A stretch of 64,000 nt of DNA. It comes from Cacajao melanocephalus. Its lineage: Eukaryota; Chordata; Mammalia; Primates; Pitheciidae. The notes under the pieces are model-generated. The model saw nothing but the letters and a program-made list of their open reading frames with translations, searched no databases and was not told where the DNA came from. This document shows positions 13,850 through 26,392 of this stretch, piece after piece. The stretch is from positions 21,935 through 85,934 of the forward strand of contig CAUYLG010062990.1 of assembly GCA_963573385.1 (NCBI GenBank), written 5' to 3'. Both the position numbers and the translations under genes were made by a program. Each line of letters begins with the position of its first letter. The stretch's first letter is position 1.

Positions 13850-15160
13850 AGTCTGCCAAAACTTACTCCTGCTACAAACTTTTACATTGATGGAGCACTC
13901 AGCCACATCTCATTCATTTTGAACTGAGACAACATATTTTTTGAAATTGTTGCTTGGTTTGCACGCATATGGATTTGCTACGTCTGATCTTGCATATATG
14001 CAATCAAAAGTTTTTCCACTTTGAAAATCAGCCAATTACGTTTTATTGTTGCCATTGATTGCATCGCTCAGTGTTATTCATTTTTGAAAGAATATTTTTC
14101 ACATCTCTTAAAATACGGCCTAGAGTAGAATGCTAAAACTTGAAGTTAAAGTCTAATTCATTTTATTTTATTTTCATACCTGTTGAGTCTAAATAAGCTC
14201 TATTTCCTACATGAGAAATATGATGACTTTATTTTTGACGTATTTGAGGCTTTATAACTTTATTCATAAGATAAGAAAAATTGAAAAAGAAACTCAGAAG
14301 AAAATTTGTGGAAAATTACTATATAATAGAAATACTCACTGAGCATATATAGAGACAATGTTTTTTGAAATAAATCTTATTTTATTTTTATACTCCATAT
14401 TTTTTTTCTTTTGTCTTTCACCTGTAAGACTAATGGGTTTAATTCTGTAGGAGGAAGGTTCATATATGCTAGAACAAAAATATAACCATTTAACCTCAAC
14501 TGCCATTTAAAATCTTATTTTTTTAAGTTTCAAGTAGAAAACAAACATCCTTTTCTGAAATTAGGTTTTAAAATTATTTAGCACACTTGAACATGAGTGA
14601 ATCTTCTCATTCTTGCAGAGTTGAAAACTCACTGTCTTTACAAACTTTAGGATGTAGAAAAATCAATGTTATGAGATATCCCATTCAACTCAAAATATAT
14701 AGGAAGTCCATATTTTTTTTCTATTCCCATAAGAGTAGAAAAGAAACAAAGAAAACATCTGGGACACCAAAAGTAGGGCAGGGCTATAACAACATGTTTG
14801 AGACAAAGTCAAGCACAAGAAACGGAAACGCTGTAGGGAAAGCTGAAAGGAGGGAGACTTTGGAACACTGAGAAGGATGTCATTGCTCAAGGGAGCCCCG
14901 TATGTACACAATAATGGTGAGCGGTCTCAAGAGAGCAAGAGCAAAGGATGGAAGGTTGGTTTTAGATATGGCTGTTTGATGTTTAAGAGATCCAGACATC
15001 TCTTTGCACTCTGGTGAGAAGAAAGAGAGAGAGAGATGTGAAGAGGGCCAGAAAACAGAGTTGTAGTGTGCACCCAGGTACAGACTAAAACCAAACTTAA
15101 CAAGTGGAGCACTTACTTGTATTTTTACCAATGGGCTTGATGAATAATTTGAGTGGTTCA
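13850..15160. other. 1.3 kb without recognised genes or repeats
   Basis: AT-rich and non-coding. The 94-codon ORF at 14587-14871 and its antisense partners have no recognisable homology. Confidence 0.4.
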
Positions 15161-17830
15161 CATTCTAATGGTAATTAGACTTTTAGTTCCAGTTTGGCAA
15201 GTTTCCTTTTCCACAACCAATAACCAAACAAAAATCCACAACTCTCCTTAGCTCGACCAGGGAATTGAGGTCTCAGGGCAAATTACTAACACCAAAACTA
15301 GAGAATACAGAGAAACACAGTTTAACTCAAGCAGAAGCAACTGCTGGAGCCAACAACTGGTAGAAACACTTAAAGGGTAATTACTAAGTGCTGAAGACTG
15401 AGCCCTGGCTAGTTAGAAAGAGAAAAACTTTTAGGGACTCTGGGTTAGGGAGGCCCCACACTTTTATGAATTTTCCTTCCAAGAAAGTCGCCAGTTTCTC
15501 AGGTCGACAATGAGAAAAAAATCCCCTCCAGGCTCTGAGTAAAGGAAAAGTAACCTTTTAAAATATAGCCAGCTCATTCTGTTCTCCTTAAAAATAGAGA
15601 TTATCGTCAAAAGAGAGCATTTGACCAGGGTTGACCTGGAAAAAGAGAAACACTCTAATCATCAACATGGATCAAGGGAAAAGTCGACTTCAGCTGTATC
15701 GTCAAGGCTTTCTCAACTAAGTGTTGGCAGTGGGGAAGGGGGAACTGACAAGCACTTGGGAAGGTCACAGACCAAAAGACAAAGTCTTAATAGACTAAGA
15801 TTTAGTGATTGAATTATAATTTTTCACCTCTCTTCCAGCTTGCCACCACATCAATAGGGCTTTTTTTTATAATAACAAAATTACAGCTGAAATAACTGCA
15901 AAGTTTAGTTTCTATTTAACATTGAATCTCTAAGGAAACTGAAGATCACAAAAAAGGCAGAAACAAGGACGCCAGAAAAAAATTAGCCTCTGATGACTTC
16001 AGCTACAGAAAACACTAAACACAATAAATACAGCCTAATACCTCTCCAGATAAACATATAACCTCACACTAAGGACTTGTTTACCTCAGTTTCTATTTTT
16101 TACCTGCTACATCATGTCCAGCTTTCATTGAAAATGATAAGACGTAAGGAAGCAGAAATACAGTCTGTGGAAACAAAGCAAGCAACAGAACTGGACACAC
16201 AGATTTCAGAGATCGAAATTATCAGAAGAGGAATTGTAAATGTCTATGATTAAATTGCAAAGGGCTCTAATGAAAAAAGTGGACAACATGTGAAAGAAGA
16301 TGCATGATGTATGCAGAAAGAGGAAAATTCTAAGAAAGAGTCAAAGAGGAAAGCTAGGATAGTTTTTTTTTTTTTTTAAGCTATAATAAAAATAATGAAT
16401 GCCTTTGGTGGTTTTATAAGTAGACTGGGCGGAGCCAAGGAGGGGTGAGTGAGGATGAAGATATGTCAGTAGTAATTTCCCAACGCAAAAACAAAGAAGA
16501 AAAATTATTTTTTTAAAACTCGGTTTATAAAGAACTGTGGGAAACAATATGTATAACGTAAGTGTAATTAGAATTACAAAAGGAGAAACACGAGAAAGTG
16601 TATTTCAAGTTATAATGGCTGAGAATTTCCTAAAATACGTCATACAAAAAACCACACGGAGAGGACCTTTAAAAACCCAAAGCAGGATAAAATAATTGAA
16701 AAAAATCTGCAACTAGGTATATAATATTCAAAATGTTTAAAAAAAAAGACAAATAAAATTCTGAAAGAAGGCAATGAAAGGAAACACCTTCCCTACAGTG
16801 GAAGAAGGGTAAGAGTTATAATGAATTTCTCCTTAGAAACTAGGCAAGCAGGAAAAGAATGGAATGAAATATTCACCATTAACCTAGAGTTTTGTATCTA
16901 GTGAAATTATCCTTCAAAAGTGAAAGAAAAAATAAACACTTCTCAAAAAAAGAAAACTGGAGGGAATTTGCTTTCAGCAGAACTGCCTTGCAAGAAATAT
17001 TAAAGGAGGTTCCCCCAAGAAAAGAAAAATGATAGGTTAGAAACTGCTGTCTACATAAAGAAATGAAGAGTGTTAAAGAAGAAGTATATGAAAGTAAAAT
17101 ACATTTTTTCTTATTATCTAATGGATAAGTTTGTTCAAAATAATATTAGCAATAATGTATTTGTTTTTTGTAACATCAATAAGTGAAATGAATTACAGCA
17201 ATGTTATAAGAAACAGAAGAAAGGATTTGGAAATATTTTCACTGCCTTCTTTCAACATTTTCTTTGTATTTGATTTTCTACAGTTTGTATATGACATGCC
17301 TACTTATAGAGTTTTTTTAAATTTATCCTTCCAGCAATTGTTTATAGCGGTTTTGCTCATAATTGCCAAAAACTAAAAATTACCAAATGACCATCAATGA
17401 CTGAGTGAATAAACAACCTGTGGCATATCCATACAAAAAAAAATATTCAGCATTATAAAGAAACGAGCTATCAAGTCACAAAAAGACATGGAAGAAACTT
17501 AAATGCATCTTGCTAACTGAAAGAAGTCAGTTTCAACATGCTTCATCCTATGTGATTCCAAATACATAACAATCTGGAAAGGAAAACTGGAGAGAATCAA
17601 ACTAAAGGTCAGTTATTGCCCGGGCTTTGCAGGAAAAAAGGAAGGACAGGCAGGTGGAACACATGAAATATTTAGGACAATGAAATTATTCTGTATACTA
17701 TAATGGTGGATACATGACATTATGTATTTGTCAACATAACGTCCATAGAATTTACTGCACAAAGGGCAAATATGAATGCATACTATGTAATTTAGTTAAT
17801 AATGACATAAGAGTATTGATTCTTCTATTG
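15160..17830 (+). mobile_element. HAL1-like half-LINE: 5' region, ORF1, 3' end
   Basis: From about 15990 to 17050 the sequence follows HAL1/L1M ORF1 in sense orientation. Anchors are 16190-16310, 16605-16700, 16755-16910 and 16960-17010, the last near the ORF1 C-terminus. From 17340 it continues directly into an L1M-type 3' end (17340-17460, 17690-17780) with no ORF2 between, which is the layout that defines HAL1. 15160-15990 is probably its 5' untranslated region but is less certain. ORF1 is broken by frameshifts, and an internal T tract (16364-16378) replaces an A-rich stretch. Confidence 0.7.
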
Positions 17831-19095
17831 TAACAAATGAAATACACTATTGAACTATTATTATATCACTTTTTAAAAGTGATATAAAAAAGTTAGGCAA
17901 ACTGTAGGAGCAAAATAGGTATGTAGAAACCTTGTACTTTCTTCTCAATTTTCTGTAATCTGAAAACTGTTCTAAAAATTGTTTTTTTTTAAAGTAATAA
18001 AAGTAGGGTGTCACCAGTAAAGATGGCATAAATGAGACAATTATTATGGATATATAAATTTTGTAAAATTGTGCTTCCAGATGAAATGGTAGGTTGGGAC
18101 AAGTCAATGCACCTACTGGAAAAGGAAAGAAAAATAAATTATAAAAGTAATGTTTGCATTGCAACCAAAATGCTTTGGAAATAAGACTAAAATGAAGTAA
18201 AACACATGAGTATCATTAGATTCATATAACAATTTAAGCCCTTTAGTCATTGTTCTATCTTTTTAAATAGTTTCCTCTGATATATTATGCAAAGACATCC
18301 ATAGCCACCATCTACCATCAAAATCTTATAAGGAACCCATTGAAAGGTACATACTGAAATTTCAGTGTTTAACGTATATGGCTCTAATTGTTTCAGGCCT
18401 TTAGAACTATTCCACTATATGAGCTTCTTTTTTTTATTTTATTTTTTACAATGAATCTAAATTAATAATTAAACTGTTTCATCCTGCCTAACACATGGCT
18501 GGAGTACCTTTAAAAGTGGCAGCAGGGGTTTCCACAAGGGAGTGCTCCAAACCACGCCCAGATGAAGCCCATTGAGATTCCAAAGAAAGAGGCACTAAAT
18601 GCCAGGGTGATCAGTTCAAAGCCTTTGATAGGGAAATTTACCATGAACAGCAAGAGAAAAGGGGTGTTCTACCTAGCTATGTCCATGGTGAGGGCATCAG
18701 GGCAGGGAGTTTATATGAAGATTTAAGAAGTTTGGCTGAGTCTGGGATGATGTTTGTGCAACAACCTAGATACCTTTATCAGTGCCTGGGAATGAATTGT
18801 CAAGTCCCTTTTTTGGATTCAAGCCTTCAGGAAACACCTGTAGCTCACTGGGTCACAGAGTGATGAAAGCACTCTGTGATTTTCAGTCAAAACAACACAG
18901 AAAGAAGGTACAAGAATTGGACCCTATGTATAGGATTAAAACAGTCAACCAAATCTCCATAAATAACACAAAATCATCTTTATTGATCTATTGGGACTGG
19001 AGAGAACTTTCATTCCAAAGGGAATCGAGTGATATTAGACCTGGTTTGGGCAGTCTCTGAATGTAAATGCCAGACTTCTGTTTCTCTATTAGATA
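17830..19095. other. 1.3 kb unassigned, including a GC-richer block
   Basis: The part at about 18480-19070 is visibly less AT-rich than its surroundings and could be a degraded LTR or unique sequence. I see no splice-framed ORF or known family in it. Confidence 0.35.
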
Positions 19096-19096
19096 G

Positions 19097-19418
<322 letters not shown>

Positions 19419-19961
19419 AGATTTCTTCTTGTGTAGTGTATCGTCACCCAATCAAACCAGTTAACAAAACATTTTTTTGGTCAAATGTAGGGCTTCAGTT
19501 GTATTGAAATGTCTATCATTTACTTTTACTTTGTTATTTACAAAAATATTCATGAAGGTGCTTCTCACATTTTTTCTGTCAGTAACCAGGTTTTTGAATT
19601 TACAAATCCCGATCCTGTTTATATTCTGATTACAGTTTAAAGCTAATCAGAAATGAAATTTTAGGAAGCATTACTTTGAATACAGATCAAAAATGTTCTA
19701 TAATCAATTCTGTTTGTTTTCCAGTAAAATGTGGTTTTTAATACTTAGAAAAAATCCAACTGTGAATAGGACAGCAAGATATCTATAAGATTTGCAGTAT
19801 CTTTGCTTAAACACTTCCTTTTGGTTTAGTTTACTACCAATATTTCCTACTGTAGAAAATTTAGGTTTCAAGTCTCTTGTGAGAATCATGGTCCAGGAAT
19901 CCAGAGGTGCTAGCCTCTCATGGAAAGCGAGAATCCACTGGCTTCCCTCCCTCTCCCACAT

Positions 19962-20227
19962 AAAAAACATTTATTCATTTTTGAAAATATTTTTTATGAA
20001 AGAAAATGGACAAATGGATGATAAAAGAAGCTAAAAGAAATTTAATTGGAATATGGAATTTACTAAGCAAAATAGTTTCTTTTTGTGTTTGTTTGTTTTT
20101 TGTTTTATTTTTTCTAACAAAATAGTTTCTATACCGTAGTTTCTATTTGCTTGCTTAGTATTGTTGTGTCATCAACAAAATGATGTGAATATAGGAGAAT
20201 TGTGAAGGTAGTAAGCCACTCTGATAG
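19962..20227 (+). repeat. Left arm of an inverted repeat (partner 21021-21230)
   Basis: The complement of 21021-21230 aligns along this whole segment with scattered mismatches. Shared blocks include AACATTTATTCATTTT, AGAAGCTAAAAGA and TAGTATTGTTGTGTCATCAA. The arm is longer than its partner only because of the insertion at 20081-20130. The partner lies at the integrase end of a minus-strand retroviral pol remnant, so this arm is probably a second, oppositely oriented copy of that segment. Confidence 0.85.
20068..20130. mobile_element. 37-bp T-rich insertion with 13-bp target-site duplication
   Basis: CAAAATAGTTTCT occurs at 20068-20080 and again at 20118-20130. Between them lie 37 bases of T/G/A-rich sequence (20081-20117) that read as a degenerate poly(A) tail on the complement. 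The partner inverted-repeat arm has the site only once (complement of 21108-21130), so it shows the pre-insertion state. It looks like a retroposition product consisting only of a tail. Confidence 0.7.
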
Positions 20228-21020
20228 TTATGTGGGTACTTAACAACACTTGATCTCTCCCAGCCCTGTTCAGTGATAGCCTGTTTTAGTTTTACGTAGA
20301 CAAAATCTTCTGTTCAATTGAGCTGGCAGACTTTTCCCAGCTGTTTCTTCCAGGTCCTTATCACTTTGTGCCTCCAGATTCTAAGGAAGGGAAAAGCCCT
20401 TGAACAGGATGGAGAGAATTCCATTAAATCACGTATAATATATGGTCTCTGTCCGGAATTCATGGGACTGTCACACATAAATCTGAAAAGAAAGATTCCA
20501 CGTATGCTTCTTAGTGTCAGTGTAATTTTTAACAAGGCTAATAGTAAATCTCTAGGCCATTTTTACACACTAGGTTGCAAAATCTTAGCCAATGAATTTG
20601 CTTATTTTGATTTTTAGTTGGATTCATTTGCTCTGCTTGTTCAAAGGACTGAATATCCTAGGAATCTGCAAATATTTACATAATATTTACAATAGAAATG
20701 AAATGACTTCTGTTGTCTTATTCGATGTGCTCTGGTATCTTAAAAGCAGGAATTACATGTATTCTATCACTGTCTGATTATTGGCTTATAAAGAAGGAAA
20801 GACTTTGGACCATCCAGACATCATATAACCAGAACTTAATTAAAGCTCTTACTTTTTGTGAAGATTAGTTCTATGAAATCCAACTGACACCAGATTACCA
20901 GTGAAGTTGGTCAGGAAAAGATTTCTGCATTTATTTTGGGAATAACCTGTAAGAATTCTGTAAACACACAACACATTTCTTAAATGTTTTCAATAACTTT
21001 ATCTTTTTGTTAGGCTTAGT
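20228..21020. other. 793-bp spacer between inverted-repeat arms
   Basis: Unassigned. Overlapping ORFs on both strands near 20314-20617 (73 and 99 codons) have no recognisable domain. The retroviral pol similarity does not obviously continue into this spacer. Confidence 0.4.
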
Positions 21021-21230
21021 GATAGTCTACTACCTTTAAAATTCTCCTATAGTCAGATAATTTTGTTGATGACACAACAATACTAACCAAGCTAATTAGA
21101 AACTATGGTATAGAAATTATTTTGTTTAGCAAATTCCATAGTCCAGATAAATATCTTTTAGCTTCTTTAATCATTCATTTGTCCATTTCTTTTGTAAAAA
21201 AATTTTTTGAAAATGAATAAATGTTTTTTG
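21021..21230 (-). repeat. Right arm of the inverted repeat
   Basis: Complementary to 19962-20227. On the minus strand it follows the RNase H-like stretch of the pol remnant at the distance expected for the integrase N-terminal zinc-finger region, and a Cys-x-x-Gln-like element is visible near 21060-21075. It lacks the 37-bp insertion of the left arm. Confidence 0.8.
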
Positions 21231-22359
21231 TTTTATTAAAAGATGAATTTCCAAGCTTGGGATTTGCCAAGTATATCAGCTTTTGCAATTCTGTAGCAAA
21301 ATTATTACCATTAGAAATTTCACCCTATAATGCGTGAGCTGTGTAATGAACTACTGACATCCAAGCAGGCGGTTCTAAAGCCTCTAACAAATAATCTACC
21401 AATTTTTCAATAGATATTCCAGTTCTCATTGAAGTAAAATGAAATTCCCTTAAAAAAATTCCTCTATTGCTTTTTATTGACACCAAGTATATGTTCATTA
21501 TTAGAATATATATTTACTTTAAGTCCAGATTTAAAAAATTATAGTTCTACTAACTGCTATTAACTCATCTGCTTGTGCAGACTTAATTCCAGACAAAACA
21601 TAAGTTTTACAGGTTTTGTACATCACAACTAGGAAGCCTTAACTAGGCCATGTTATTTTTCCTGAGTGTATTGTCATCAATAACTATTATCAGATATGCA
21701 ATATGAATATAAATATCAAATAAATCAGATTGAGTTTTTCAAAATTTGTAACCTGAGGGAGAGGCCATAGCCTATTTCAACTGTTGAAAAGCCTATTCAA
21801 ATTCTTGAGACCAAACCAGAGGATCTGGAGGATTATCATTCAATTGCTCCATAGTAGGTTTTACCACTCTGCAAAAGCTAAAATTTACTGTCTACAATAT
21901 TACACAAGTCCCATAAAGTGCCTAAGTGTTTTGTCTATTTGTTTTTGTAGTAGGACATTTTACCTGCAAAAAGAGCTGATTCTTGGACCTAACACTCTAT
22001 AGCCTACAGCTGATAACTGATTTTCCAAAGATTTTACTTCCATTTGGTAATATTGCAATTCGTCTAGTGGGGTTTTGTACCCCTTTGAAGCAAAGAATTG
22101 TAACAAAGCCATAATGATCAATTTTGTATTACTCTCTGGTTTCTGAAGCTACCAAAACTCATCCACATTTTGAATAATTGTAGATCCTTCTGGTGGGGCA
22201 GATTTTTTTTATTTTATTGTATTTTATATTTTGTGAATGACTAGAGAAAATAGTAGAAGAATCCTCAAACACTTCTGCTCTTTTTTTTTTTTTGACCACA
22301 AATACTGGACTCTTTCATAAGCAAATGCAAACAATAATTTAGACTCACCCACTAGAGGA

Positions 22360-22402
22360 ACAAAAAGAAAGGAAGGAACCAAGGAAAGAAAGAAGGAAGG
22401 AT
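22360..22402. repeat. GGAA/GAAA-rich simple repeat
   Basis: Short purine-rich imperfect repeat interrupting the retroviral remnant. A poly(T) run lies just upstream at about 22280-22293. Confidence 0.7.
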
Positions 22403-23154
22403 AATAAATTGCAGAACATATCTATTACAGAAAAATACTTTGCAGAAGATGGTAATGAAGTCCTAAGTCCAGTTAGTTTAAGAGTTAAGAATTACAAAGA
22501 TGAGTGGGTAGAATCTTGTCCAAATGTATGCAGTAGTCAGTCATCTTCATTAAATTAACCTTTCTTCCTTTATTAGAAGTATGGAGTTATTACAGGGTGA
22601 GTGCTTTTTTAAAATATCATTCCTTGTTTATTTTTTTATAACTGGTTTCATTATTTTTTAATTAAGCTCTTGACAAAGGATATTGTTTTGCACATGGCCA
22701 TAGCTTATGCTTTTGGTAAACTATTTTTTATTGGTTCTATATTTCATATAATAGCAGTATCACTATTTCCTAGGGCCCAAGGTGATGCAATGATTCGTTT
22801 TAGATCAGCATGCTTTTCTAGCAGAGTGCGAAATTTCTCTGCCATACCTTTTTGCTTTCAGAAGGCACATAGCAACCAAATCCGGGACATTTCCCCCAAT
22901 GGGTTTCTTCCATAGACACCCCATCTGGATTAAAGAATACAACAGCTTTATGTTACACAAAAGTTTCTCTCCAATAGATTTACTGAAGAATAAAGGGAAA
23001 GTAAAAACACATGTCACTTAATAAGAGAACCTACCTATATGAGAATTAGAGAGGAAGAAAAAGTAGAAAACTGACCCAAAATGCCAACCGTTTGTGTTGA
23101 TCTATCACCACCAAATAGAAAATGAGAAATTTCTAAGGAAATTACAGAATATCC

Positions 23155-23175
23155 AGCTAGCTAGCTAGCTAGCTA
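23155..23175. repeat. (AGCT)n tetranucleotide microsatellite, about 5 units
   Basis: Perfect self-complementary tetranucleotide repeat within the gag-like part of the retroviral remnant. Confidence 0.9.
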
Positions 23176-24279
23176 TCTGAAAAGACAAAATTAGATAATA
23201 CTGAGGGAAAGTATTGACATATATGGTTTACCAGTTTCTCTTCTACCTCCAATATTTTTCCAATTTTGAGCCATATGCCAGTATTCCCTACTTTAGACTC
23301 TTGACTGTGCAATTCCTACCACCTTTTCTTTAACTTGGCTTAGGATAGCCCTAATGTAGACCAAGCAGAAATGAGATAAAGGTTGCTAAGACTAGAGTAT
23401 TATTTTGATCTGCCTCTGGGTTCATACCAGTGAATTTTCAGAAAATCTCAACAAACTGCTTATGGAAATCAATGAAGGACTCATCTGCCTTCTAGGTACA
23501 TGGCTGTAACCTCTCCCAGCCCATCTTACCAGGAAGGGTTTAAGCCTGGCTTCTGGCCACTGCTCTTGAAGCATCGCTAACACCTTTAGTTCTTCCACCA
23601 TTGTGGGGATAGTGGACAGCTGGTTTTCCTTGGCCACGGGATTTCTTGATGTGGTGATCTTCTGGACCCCATCACGTTAGCTTGCTGGGATCTGAATGAA
23701 AAAGACTGGGTTTCCTCAAATTAAAAAAAAAAGTAAAATACATGGCATTTTGGTTTCCCTTCCTGTGGCGACGTTCATCAGTTTAACACCTAGTCAGCTT
23801 GGCTTTTTCTAAGTAAACAGTGCAGCTACTCTCTTTCTTATTGTCAGACAAGATCACAGCTTCTATGCAAGTTCTTCATTATTCCTTCGGTATCTTTATC
23901 ATATCTGCTTTCCTAGCTACAAGATGTGCGGTTATTAAGGGACTCCTCAATGGACTCTGGGCTAAGACATGGAGTGGCTCAGGAGTAGGCCACAAGGCAC
24001 ACAAACCATGTCCTCAAACACAGCAGGTGATTCTTTTCAGTAAAAGACGCTGTGCCCTCATCTCTCTTTACAGAGAATCTACCAATGAGGGGAACAGTCC
24101 GTCACTTCCCTTTTCCTGGGAGTTAGTTTGAGACAGTGGCAGTGGCTAGAATTGGAGGCAATAGGGATGAGGGGAGACAAGCAGGAGAAGCAGAGGGAGC
24201 AAGGACACCCCAAAAAGGAAGCATGAGGTTTCTGTAAAAGGGAAAGTATCTTTAGTTCTCCAATTTCCTCTCCCATTTT

Positions 24280-25229
24280 TTCAATCTTTTCTTCTGGGAT
24301 TCTGAATCAGTTTTTTCCTTTAGAATTCAATGCATTGCATAAATACATAAATATCAGTAATTCATTTGCTTGGGATGAGGCCTATATAAGAGTCTCAGTA
24401 AATATGTTAATGTGTCCACATAAAAAGAACTGACTTTTGTGTGGCCACAGACCTTCAGATGTCCTTTTGTTTAGGGTCTTTCAGACATCGTCAGAATTGT
24501 TGGGGAAATGAAATTAAAACCAAAATTTCCCACTAACCCAGAAAACCTCACTACAAAGTGAGGAAAATAGAAAACGATGTTATTATTAAATAAGCAATAA
24601 TCCAGAACATACTGTGCATTGTGACCAATTTCCTAAAAGATTGCAAAGATATAAATGATTTTCACCCTTTTCTACAGTAAAACAGATACAACCCATTATA
24701 TACATGTGTTCCATGTAAGCAATGCTGAGTACTTGCTCTAAGAAAAGAGAATGTGGAAAGTCTCTTCTATTTTCAACAGGGAGAATTGTTTCTGATTTTT
24801 AACTTGTATTTCCCATTATATGTCTCACCATAACTTCCATGCTTTTATTTTTTTTTGCCTTTTATTCTGATTGGTTGAATTTACTCTTCTTGAAATGTTC
24901 TCATGCATCTATGAATAGGCAGTACCTGAATTAATCAATACTTTAACTTCTTCCAGAACAATAAAGGAGCTAAAACACTTCCTTCTTGTGACATGCGAGC
25001 ATTTTCATACTTTTTATTTGAATATTTTAGCAAAATATATAAGACTGCATTATAGCTTGTATACATTCAGTGGTAAAATTTAAACACATGACAACTTTTA
25101 TTTATCTGATACTTATTTTAGTATCTTTTTTTTTCATATTACTGAAGTATGTTTTTTAAAATAACTTAATGAGGATACTTATGTAGTTATCTCTAATTTT
25201 GTTCATCCAAAATATTTTTGGTTTTTCTC
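24280..25229. other. About 1 kb unassigned sequence
   Basis: Lies where the 5' leader or LTR of the minus-strand retrovirus would be expected, but no LTR ends or primer-binding site could be identified. It contains one copy of a 24-base near-duplicate shared with 26141-26164. Confidence 0.4.
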
Positions 25230-25500
25230 TTTTTTAATACTATTTTTGCTGGGTTCCTGCTTATTTATTGATAAATATTATATTATAGAATTTTGAGGAT
25301 ATTATTTTACTTTTTTAAATTTTAGTTAGTATTGTTTTAGAGTCTACTGTTGTTCCTTGCATATGAGCTATCTTTTCCTCTGTCTGCTATTAAGATTTTT
25401 TTTTCTAAAATCTCTCCTACATTTTGATTAAAAAATAACTGTAACTGGATTTATTTTGAATTATAAGGCTTTGAGTACTATGTGTTTTCTTTATTTGTTG
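25230..25500 (-). mobile_element. L1M/HAL1 ORF1 fragment, reverse orientation
   Basis: The plus strand matches the complement of L1M/HAL1 ORF1 C-terminal coding sequence in order, for example the GCTGGGTTCC...AGAATTTTGAGGATATTATT block at 25249-25308 and TGTTGTTCCT at 25349. It is diverged with no open frame. Confidence 0.55.
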
Positions 25501-25654
25501 ATTCATGCCTACCATCACCTTGTGGACAAAGCTGTGATTGCTATTCTGTCCATTTAACTGACCCTTTAAACATTACGAATTGTCTCCTTTATCTCTATAG
25601 TAGAGTCTACTGTGCCTGACACTATTACAGCCACACAAAGTTTCTTTGGTGTTT

Positions 25655-25790
25655 GTGTAATGTTATAGATAGAATTTGGCTACCCTTCATAATACCCACA
25701 ATGACCTTCGCCCCATAGTGTCCAGTATATGTCTATGCTACATTAAGTGACAAAAGGGACTTTGTAGTGGTAAGCTGTTTAAAATTTTCC
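25655..25790 (+). mobile_element. MLT1-like LTR 5' fragment
   Basis: A diverged match to the MLT1C-type 5' region, strongest at GACAAAAGGGACTTTGTAG (25750-25768). The rest of the LTR is not recognisable. Confidence 0.4.
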
Positions 25791-26390
25791 TTTATATACA
25801 GATAAGGAAGGAAGACGTGCTGAAAATATACGAATACATGGCGCTGTACACTAATTTATTCTGTCTTCTGGCAATATAGCAGACAGTTGGCTTAGCAGCT
25901 CTGAATGGTGGGCTCAATAGAAGAACAAGTTGATAGAAGTCACTGGGCTCTGAGGCCCCATTCTAATAAAAGTACTTCTTCAACCAGAGGACTTTCATTG
26001 ATCCATAGTCTCTTAGATGTTCTGTGCTTGCCATGAGTATGGGACTTCAGTCTTCTGGAAAGATGGCCACAGCGCCTAAACACATCTATGCCTGGCCTCA
26101 CCTGTGGGTTAGTAAAGTTTGGGGATTGCATGTGTTCTTCTGCTTGGGATGAGGCCTATCTAAGCCGCCTCTACCTCCTCTCAAACATCTTTTTTGCATC
26201 TGTGCTATGTGGTATTTCTGATAAGTGTCTGCTACTCCTTCGCTGCACAGCTATTCACTTTATCTCTTTATAAAGAGGAGCCCTAATTATATTGCTTGGC
26301 TTTCTTTACACTTACTTTAGCGATTTTATTTGAACAGAGGATTCTCTAGTTTTAAGATACTGAAAAAAAAAAAAAAACATTTTATTAGAA
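25790..26390. other. 600 bp unassigned, possibly LTR-derived
   Basis: Contains the second copy (26141-26164) of the 24-base near-duplicate and an A tract at 26363-26377. No gene is seen; opposing 60-codon ORFs are not recognisable. Confidence 0.35.
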
Positions 26391-26392
26391 AA

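Larger units (their letters stand above)
21021..24280 (-). pseudogene. Degenerate endogenous retrovirus gag-pol remnant, minus strand
   Basis: Reading the minus strand from high to low coordinates: 24276-23420 is a broken gag-like region with short Met-initiated frames. 23450-23100 resembles the C-terminal part of a gammaretrovirus-type capsid. 22200-21780 resembles the reverse-transcriptase thumb/connection region (a Gly-Tyr-Lys motif followed by the conserved spacing). 21650-21270 resembles RNase H, and 21230-21021 the start of integrase. Stops and frameshifts occur throughout. The protease/N-terminal RT portion between 23040 and 22200 is too short, implying an internal deletion. No env or LTR is recognisable at either side. 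Class I affinity is likely; the family is not assigned. The copy is inactive. Confidence 0.6.

Noticed and set aside
23155..23175. AGCT repeat as a possible regulatory or recombination site
   Set aside because: A simple tetranucleotide microsatellite is sufficient explanation.
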